DNA of 27,076 nt. Source: an uncultured Faecalibacterium sp. Its GTDB lineage: Bacteria; Bacillota; Clostridia; Oscillospirales; Ruminococcaceae. This document shows positions 22,511 through 27,076 of the stretch, piece after piece (the stretch's first letter is position 1; each line of letters starts with the position of its first letter). Location of the stretch: NCBI GenBank assembly GCA_934525845.1, contig CAKSZS010000032.1:1-27076 (forward strand), written 5' to 3'. Position numbers and translations under genes: made by a program. Under the pieces are notes generated by a model, which was given only the letters and a program-made list of their open reading frames with translations, was not told the DNA's origin and ran no database searches.

Positions 22511-23263
22511 TCAGCCCTCCTCGGTGACGGTGGACACCGCCCCGGCGGTCAGGGCGTCCCACAGGCTTTCGCCGCCGGCCAGCAGGCTGGCGGCATCTTC
22601 CGTCCAGGCACCCCGGATGCCGATGTAATAATGGCTCAGCAGCTCCTGGCTGCTGCCGCTGTCGCTCTGTACGGCATCGGAAGTGTAGTCCCCCAGGTCC
22701 AGACCGGCCAGCACGGGGCAGTCATCCCAGCGGTACACCATGTTCCACCAGTCGCTGTCGGCGTCGGACTGCGGCAGGCTGCCGTCCAGATAGCGCAGGG
22801 TGCCGGTGGTGCTCTGAAAGCCCTGCGGGTCATATAAAATAAAGATGGAACTCAGCGCACCCTGGATGTCGGTGGACAGCTTGGTGGTGCCGGCCATGGC
22901 CAGATAGGCGTCCGAGTCTTCGTTGCCGAAGTCCATGGTGTAGACGTTCAGCTTGACCACCACCTTGCCGTCTCCGTTGCGGTCCTCGCCGTAAGCGGTC
23001 AGGGCATCCTGCAGGGCGGTCTGAGTGGCTTCCGGCAGGTAGTGCGGTGCCACCACAGCCACGTTGTAGTCGGCACGGGTCGTGAAGAAGTACTGCCCGA
23101 TGAAGTTGTAGGCCACAAAAGCGGCCGCGATGCCGAAGATCAGCACCCATTTCAGGTTGTAGTCCCACCAGTTGGCCCAGCGCTCTTTGCGAGTGTAGGT
23201 CCGCTGGCGCTGAGGGGCGATGTCCTTGGGGTCGATGTCGCGTTCATAACGGTAGCTTGCCAT
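22511..23263 (-). CDS. Single-pass membrane protein of unknown function
   Basis: No family recognised. The 250-residue protein has a basic, Arg-rich N-terminus (1-36), one membrane helix (about 37-60) and a large acidic C-terminal domain. By the positive-inside rule this domain lies outside the cell. It includes NGDGK (an EF-hand-like turn, possibly chance), two Trp-Trp-type aromatic spots and many Asp and Ser residues. AGGAG precedes the ATG. It lies 48 bases after the acyltransferase gene and one base before the small gene, so the three are probably co-transcribed. Confidence 0.8.
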   Translation of the reverse strand: MASYRYERDIDPKDIAPQRQRTYTRKERWANWWDYNLKWVLIFGIAAAFVAYNFIGQYFFTTRADYNVAVVAPHYLPEATQTALQDALTAYGEDRNGDGKVVVKLNVYTMDFGNEDSDAYLAMAGTTKLSTDIQGALSSIFILYDPQGFQSTTGTLRYLDGSLPQSDADSDWWNMVYRWDDCPVLAGLDLGDYTSDAVQSDSGSSQELLSHYYIGIRGAWTEDAASLLAGGESLWDALTAGAVSTVTEEG

Positions 23264-23311
23264 AGAAAAACTCTCCTGGTCTGATGATTGGCGGACGGGA
23301 TCTGCTCTCCC

Positions 23312-24040
23312 TTATTTCAGCTGCACCAGAATGGTCTGGCGCACGGCATCGGGCAGCTGCTTCTGTTCCGCCCTGCTCATGCCGGCGGTCTGGATGGGGG
23401 GCAGGATGCGTACCCGCACCGTTCCGGCATGGCAGAGATTGCCGTTGCTCTCAAACAGGGCGCGTGCCCCGGAGATGGCCACCGGCACCACCGGAGCACC
23501 GGTCTTGACGGCAATGCGGAATGCGCCGTTCTTGAACTCGCCGGCACCGCCCTCTTCGCCTTTGTAGCGGGTCCCCTCCGGGAAGATGATGAAGCTTTTG
23601 CCGCCCTCCACGATGGCGGTGGCGTCGTTCAGGGCGCGCACCGAGGCGCGGACATCGTCCCGCTGCACGAACACACAGCCCAGCAGCTTCATCCAGCGGT
23701 TCAGCAGGGGGATCTTTTCCAGCTCCTCCTTGGCCAGGATGCCATGGGGCTTGTCCAGGGCGGTCAGCAGCAGGGGAATGTCGTAATAACTGCGGTGGTT
23801 GCCCACGAACACGCAGGGGGTATCCTTCGGGATGTTCTCCAGCCCTTCCACGCGCAGGGAAACGCCGGTCACCTTCAGGATACCTCGGCTCCAGCGGGGA
23901 ATGTGGCGCTCCACCAACTGCTCCACCGTGGCAGTATCCCCGGCGGCCAGCGCCCGCTCGCCGCGGCGCAGGGTGCCGTAGTGTACGATCATGTAGCCGA
24001 ACAGATACAGAAACATCGCAATGGTGCGAAAAATACTCAT
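23312..24040 (-). CDS. 1-acyl-sn-glycerol-3-phosphate acyltransferase (PlsC family)
   Basis: Transfers an acyl chain to lysophosphatidic acid to make phosphatidic acid at the inner membrane face. The 242-residue protein has an N-terminal hydrophobic segment (about 5-21), the catalytic NHRSYYD (81-87, the NHxSxxD box) and FPEGTR (153-158, glycerol-phosphate binding). Length is typical of bacterial PlsC. AGGAGGAG lies just before the ATG. First gene of the operon. Other lysophospholipid acyltransferases share these motifs, so the exact substrate is inferred. Confidence 0.92.
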   Translation of the reverse strand: MSIFRTIAMFLYLFGYMIVHYGTLRRGERALAAGDTATVEQLVERHIPRWSRGILKVTGVSLRVEGLENIPKDTPCVFVGNHRSYYDIPLLLTALDKPHGILAKEELEKIPLLNRWMKLLGCVFVQRDDVRASVRALNDATAIVEGGKSFIIFPEGTRYKGEEGGAGEFKNGAFRIAVKTGAPVVPVAISGARALFESNGNLCHAGTVRVRILPPIQTAGMSRAEQKQLPDAVRQTILVQLK

Positions 24041-24076
24041 AAATTCTCCTCCTTATGGCATGGGGATGCCAGAGCC

Positions 24077-24085
24077 ATTGTAACA
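24077..24085 (-). promoter_or_regulatory. Extended -10 promoter of the plsC-like operon
   Basis: TGTTACAAT on the minus strand is an extended -10 box. No good -35 is seen. The start codon is about 35 bases downstream, at 24040. Confidence 0.5.
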
Positions 24086-24144
24086 TACTTTTGCAGAAAA
24101 AGGGAGAAAAAATACTTTTTTTACAAATGACCTGCGTTGTACCC

Positions 24145-24173
24145 TTGCAAAATTGACAAAATACAGGTATATT
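24145..24173 (+). promoter_or_regulatory. Promoter of the DUF624-like gene
   Basis: TTGCAA (24145-24150), 17 bases, TATATT (24168-24173). A second, tighter pair (TTGACA at 24154-24159 with TATAGT 15 bases later) overlaps it. Confidence 0.65.
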
Positions 24174-24260
24174 TATAGTTGTAAAGTTGGCACAATGGCA
24201 CTTTCTTCGTGAAATGCCGGGCAGGTGCCGGAGACTGAAAAAGAGAGGTACCATACAAAC

Positions 24261-25109
24261 ATGGGTTTGTTTCCTTCCGCAAATGACTTCAAGGACGGGC
24301 AGGGTGTAGAGCAGGACGCACCCCGCAAGACGGGTGTCCGCCGGTTCTTCGAACTGGTGGGCCGCGATATGACCGGGATGTTCCTGGCCAATCTGCTCAC
24401 CTGCCTGGGCTGTGTTCCGGTGATCTGCCTGGTGTACATTGGCTTCCTGATGAACAGCCTGCCGGTCATGCTGGTCAGCGCTGCGGCAGGCGGCATTCTG
24501 GCAGGCCCGGCGCTGGCCGGAATGTACGATACTGTGCTCCGCGCCCTGCGCGATGAGGCCGGTTACTGGTGGGTGACCTACCGCAAAGCCTTCAAGCGCA
24601 ACTTCAAAGCCAGCATTCTGCCGGGCGTGCTGTACAGCGTGATCGTGACGCTGCAGATCTTCCTCGTGTATTTCTGCTTCCAGATGCTGGCGCAGGGCGT
24701 CAACGTGGGCGTGCCCCTGTGGGTGGCCACCGTGCTGAATCTGGTGCTGTTCCATATGCTGTTTTCCTATATGTGGCCGCAGGTGGTGCTGCTGGATCAG
24801 CCGCTGGGGCAGACCCTGAAGAACAGCGTCAACTGCATGATCGCCTTTCTGCCCCACGCGCTGGCAGCGGCCATCGTGCAGATCCTGTTCTGGGGCATCG
24901 TCATTCTCTGTATGCCGCTGGGCCTGCTGCTGATGATCGTGTTCGGCTTCTGGTTCTCCACCGAGGTCTCCTGCCAGATCGTCTACGGCGACCTGGACCG
25001 GGTGTTCCACATCGAGGAGAATATCCGCAAAATGAAGGATGCCGAGCTGGAAGCAGCGCTGGCGGCAGACCGTGCTGCTGCACAGGATGAAAACAATGAC
25101 GAACTGTAA
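24261..25109 (+). CDS. DUF624/YesL-like multi-pass membrane protein
   Basis: The 282-residue protein has a short soluble N-terminus, about five or six hydrophobic helices spread over residues 38-235, and a charged Glu/Ala/Asp-rich C-terminal tail. Helix spacing and the GPALAGMYDTVLRALRDE and KAFKRNFKAS segments resemble the YesL/DUF624 family, often found near sugar transport genes; the molecular role is unknown. I start at ATG 24261, which has GAGAGG upstream, rather than the GTG at 24225. It is followed after 43 bases by the next plus-strand gene. Confidence 0.7.
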   Translation: MGLFPSANDFKDGQGVEQDAPRKTGVRRFFELVGRDMTGMFLANLLTCLGCVPVICLVYIGFLMNSLPVMLVSAAAGGILAGPALAGMYDTVLRALRDEAGYWWVTYRKAFKRNFKASILPGVLYSVIVTLQIFLVYFCFQMLAQGVNVGVPLWVATVLNLVLFHMLFSYMWPQVVLLDQPLGQTLKNSVNCMIAFLPHALAAAIVQILFWGIVILCMPLGLLLMIVFGFWFSTEVSCQIVYGDLDRVFHIEENIRKMKDAELEAALAADRAAAQDENNDEL

Positions 25110-25152
25110 TCTGAACCGCTGAAATTCCGGAAAGGAAAGGAGAGGACGCCCG

Positions 25153-26520
25153 ATGGAACAGCGCAACAATCTGGTTTTGCAGGGCACCGAGACGTTCTCC
25201 CGCGGGCAGCTGGACAACCTGGCGCTGGAAAACGGCGCGCTGGTGCTGGACAGCGTGGCCGGGCGCAGCCTGCAGTATGGCAGCTACACCACCCCGGAAT
25301 TTGCGATGCCGGCGTTCTGCAACCTGAATGTGAGCTGGAACGCCTACGCCCCCCACAATACCATGGTGGAAGTGCGCTGCCGGGTGTATGCCGGCAATGC
25401 CTGGACCGGCTGGATGAGCTTTGGCAGGTGGGCACCGGATTATCCCCGGTGCAGCACCCACGCCCAGAGCGAGGACGGCATGATCTTTCTGATGGGTGAC
25501 ACCGTGACGGTGGCCACCCCGGGCGGCGGCACCGGCGTGCAATTGCAGGTGAACCTGTCCACCAACGATGACAAGGTGACCCCGGCGGTGCGGCTGCTGG
25601 CGGCGGCGGTGCGCCCCCTGACCTGGGAAAAGCACAACGGCCACCCGCTGAACCGGCGGCTCTACCTGCCGGAATACTGCCTGAACGCCCATGACCCCAG
25701 CTTTGGCCGGGATATGGACCTGCCGCTGATCCTGGCGGCGCTGATGAACCGCTGGGGCGAGGACATCCTGCCGGAGGAAGCGGCTTATCTCATGGAGGAC
25801 AAGGCCACCAGCAGCACTGGCAATGCGGCGTTTGCTGTGGCGGCCGCGGGCTGCTGCGGCTACCCCTGCTGGCAGACCTGGATGGATCTGGCGGATCTGC
25901 GCGCGCAGATCCACGATGGCTGCTCGGTGGCGGTGCAGGTGGAGCGGCGCATCCGCGGCCAGCGGGATCCGATGCGGGTCTGGATGGGGCTGCGGGGCTT
26001 CGGCCACGATGACGCCGTGATGGCGGACTATGTGCTGCTGAACGACCCCACCGCCGATTCGGACGGGTCGGTGAACTGTACCATGGCGCTGGTGGATTTC
26101 ATGCGGTACTTTACCGGGCGTGCCATCGCCCTGCGGGCCAAACCCCGGGACATTGAGGCCAACCGTCCCCGGCGCATCCGCTGTGATCTGGAGCCGGGCG
26201 AATGCCCCGGCGAATACTATTTTTCCCAGCATGGCCAGCGGGATGTGCTGCCGGAGGAGTTCTCCGGCTGGACGGCCTACGCCGTGCACGACGGGGTGGC
26301 GCACGCCACCACGGCACACCGCAATTTCTGCCGGATGGAGCGCACCGCCGAGGGCGGCGTCCGCTTCCCGGCGGAACAGCTGGCGTCGGGCGGACGCTGC
26401 AGCGTATACGCGGTGGATCAGACCGGCAGTATGCGGGTGGCCGAGGTCCGGCTGCCTGCCCCGAAACCCCAGATTCCCAAAGCACAGGACGCGCCGGCGG
26501 CAGCGCCGGAGGTGTCGTAA
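25153..26520 (+). CDS. Large protein with beta-rich N-terminus and C39-peptidase-like domain lacking the catalytic Cys
   Basis: Of 455 residues, about 1-155 look like a beta-sandwich (SYTTPEF, NLNVSWNAYAPHNTMVEVR, GRWAPDY, QLQVNLSTND). This layout precedes a papain-like C39 domain in proteins annotated as peptidase C39 family. Residues about 165-330 fit that fold (YLPEYCLNAHDP, DLPLILAALMNRWG, DLADLRAQIHDGCSVAVQV, ADYVLLNDPTAD). The position of the usual Cys-Ser-Pro-Thr-Ser motif reads MDLPLILAALM, so no nucleophile is seen there. No signal peptide is visible. GGAAAGGAGAGG precedes the start. The family assignment is from pattern memory and moderate; the function is unknown. Confidence 0.55.
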   Translation: MEQRNNLVLQGTETFSRGQLDNLALENGALVLDSVAGRSLQYGSYTTPEFAMPAFCNLNVSWNAYAPHNTMVEVRCRVYAGNAWTGWMSFGRWAPDYPRCSTHAQSEDGMIFLMGDTVTVATPGGGTGVQLQVNLSTNDDKVTPAVRLLAAAVRPLTWEKHNGHPLNRRLYLPEYCLNAHDPSFGRDMDLPLILAALMNRWGEDILPEEAAYLMEDKATSSTGNAAFAVAAAGCCGYPCWQTWMDLADLRAQIHDGCSVAVQVERRIRGQRDPMRVWMGLRGFGHDDAVMADYVLLNDPTADSDGSVNCTMALVDFMRYFTGRAIALRAKPRDIEANRPRRIRCDLEPGECPGEYYFSQHGQRDVLPEEFSGWTAYAVHDGVAHATTAHRNFCRMERTAEGGVRFPAEQLASGGRCSVYAVDQTGSMRVAEVRLPAPKPQIPKAQDAPAAAPEVS

Positions 26521-26560
26521 GCTTTCCGGTAATAGATTATTTTACATGGAGGAACACACT

Positions 26561-27076
26561 ATGGCAAAGACGATCATTACTTTGGGACGTGAGTACTGCA
26601 CCGGCGGACGCTACATTGCAGAAGATGTGGCAAACGCACTGGGTATCAAGCTGTATGACAAAGAGCTGATCACCATGGCAGCCAAGCACTCCGGCTTGTC
26701 CGAAGAAGCCGTTGCCGCCAGCGAAAAACGGCACACCCACAGCCTGCTGTACAGCCTGTACACCATGGGCAACGAGCTGCCGCTGGGCGATCAGGTGTTC
26801 ATTCTCCAGAGCCGCATCATCAAGCAGCTGGCGGAGGAAGGCCCCTGCGTCATCCTGGGCCGCTGCGGTGACTATGTGCTGCGGGAACGCCCGGACGTGC
26901 TGCGCGTGTTCGTGTACGCCCCCAAGGAGTGGCGGCTGGAATACGCCAAGACCAACCCGCTGGTGAAGGCCAAGGACGCAAAGGGCATCAAGGAAGAGGT
27001 GGAAAAGACCGACCGCAACCGTTCGGCCTACTACAACTACTACACCCAGAACCGCTGGGGCGATGCCCACAACTAT
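26561..27076 (+). CDS. Cytidylate-kinase-like family protein, 5' part, cut by window edge
   Basis: 172 codons are open to the right edge. The start resembles the cytidylate-kinase-like (AAK6-type) family: IITLGREYCTGGRYIAEDVA near residues 5-24 as a P-loop-like segment, then LYDKELI, VILGRCGDYVL and RSAYYNYYTQNRWGDAHNY. The usual GSGG of the loop reads CTGG here. Nucleotide kinase activity is inferred only from family. GGAGG at 26548-26552 sets the start; it follows the preceding gene by 40 bases and may share its transcript. Confidence 0.88.
   Translation, partial: MAKTIITLGREYCTGGRYIAEDVANALGIKLYDKELITMAAKHSGLSEEAVAASEKRHTHSLLYSLYTMGNELPLGDQVFILQSRIIKQLAEEGPCVILGRCGDYVLRERPDVLRVFVYAPKEWRLEYAKTNPLVKAKDAKGIKEEVEKTDRNRSAYYNYYTQNRWGDAHNY

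Noticed and set aside
24225..24260. GTG start for the DUF624-like protein
   Set aside because: The added 12 residues are highly polar and unlike the family, and GAGAGG suits the ATG at 24261 better.
1..27076. CRISPR array, tRNA or rRNA genes, transposase or phage genes
   Set aside because: No regularly spaced direct repeats, no cloverleaf with a CCA-type end, and no recombinase or phage motifs were seen on either strand.

Overview
The window reads as chromosomal DNA of a GC-rich Firmicute of the gut Clostridia type. It most resembles Faecalibacterium or a near relative in the Oscillospiraceae. That placement is inference from GC-rich coding with Firmicute-style GGAGG ribosome binding sites, the gene families, and short intergenic palindromic repeats bounded by CCCTCTC/GAGAGGG, a style I associate with that genus. 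No rRNA, tRNA, CRISPR array, phage gene or transposase is visible.

Left part (1-3722): the 5' portion of prfC (RF3) runs off the left edge on the minus strand. Next is a minus-strand gene fusing a GNAT acetyltransferase domain to a YtqB/MnmM-type methyltransferase, then a plus-strand membrane-anchored HtrA/DegP-type protease with its own terminator.

Beta-glucoside module (3775-8348, plus strand): a LicT/BglG-family antiterminator, a PTS EIIBC permease and a GH1 6-phospho-beta-glucosidase. The leaders of both the antiterminator gene and the permease gene hold a RAT-like hairpin overlapping a terminator, so the regulator appears to act on itself and on the permease. The permease reading frame begins with an extra, degenerate EIIB domain that lacks the phospho-cysteine. 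A good internal start site could also give the normal EIIBC. A promoter sits inside the loop of the hairpin between permease and glucosidase.

Middle (8381-13659): a cytoplasmic type I pullulanase (minus) is divergent from a two-domain AAA+ ATPase (plus) whose first ATPase domain is degenerate. Their promoters are back to back. A WYL-domain regulator (minus) converges on the ATPase gene.

Aromatic amino acid cluster (13738-22052, minus): one promoter upstream of pheA, then pheA, aroB, aroC, an aroE-aroK fusion, aroQ, aroF, aroA and tyrA. Gaps are short or genes overlap, except for repeat elements before aroA and after tyrA. It encodes all seven steps to chorismate plus the routes to phenylpyruvate and hydroxyphenylpyruvate. 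Its AroQ is divergent at expected active-site positions.

Right part (22139-27076): a strongly structured intergenic element, then a minus-strand operon of a PlsC-like acyltransferase, a single-pass membrane protein and a small protein. Divergent from it on the plus strand are a DUF624/YesL-like membrane protein, a protein with a C39-peptidase-like layout but no evident catalytic cysteine, and a partial cytidylate-kinase-like protein cut by the right edge.
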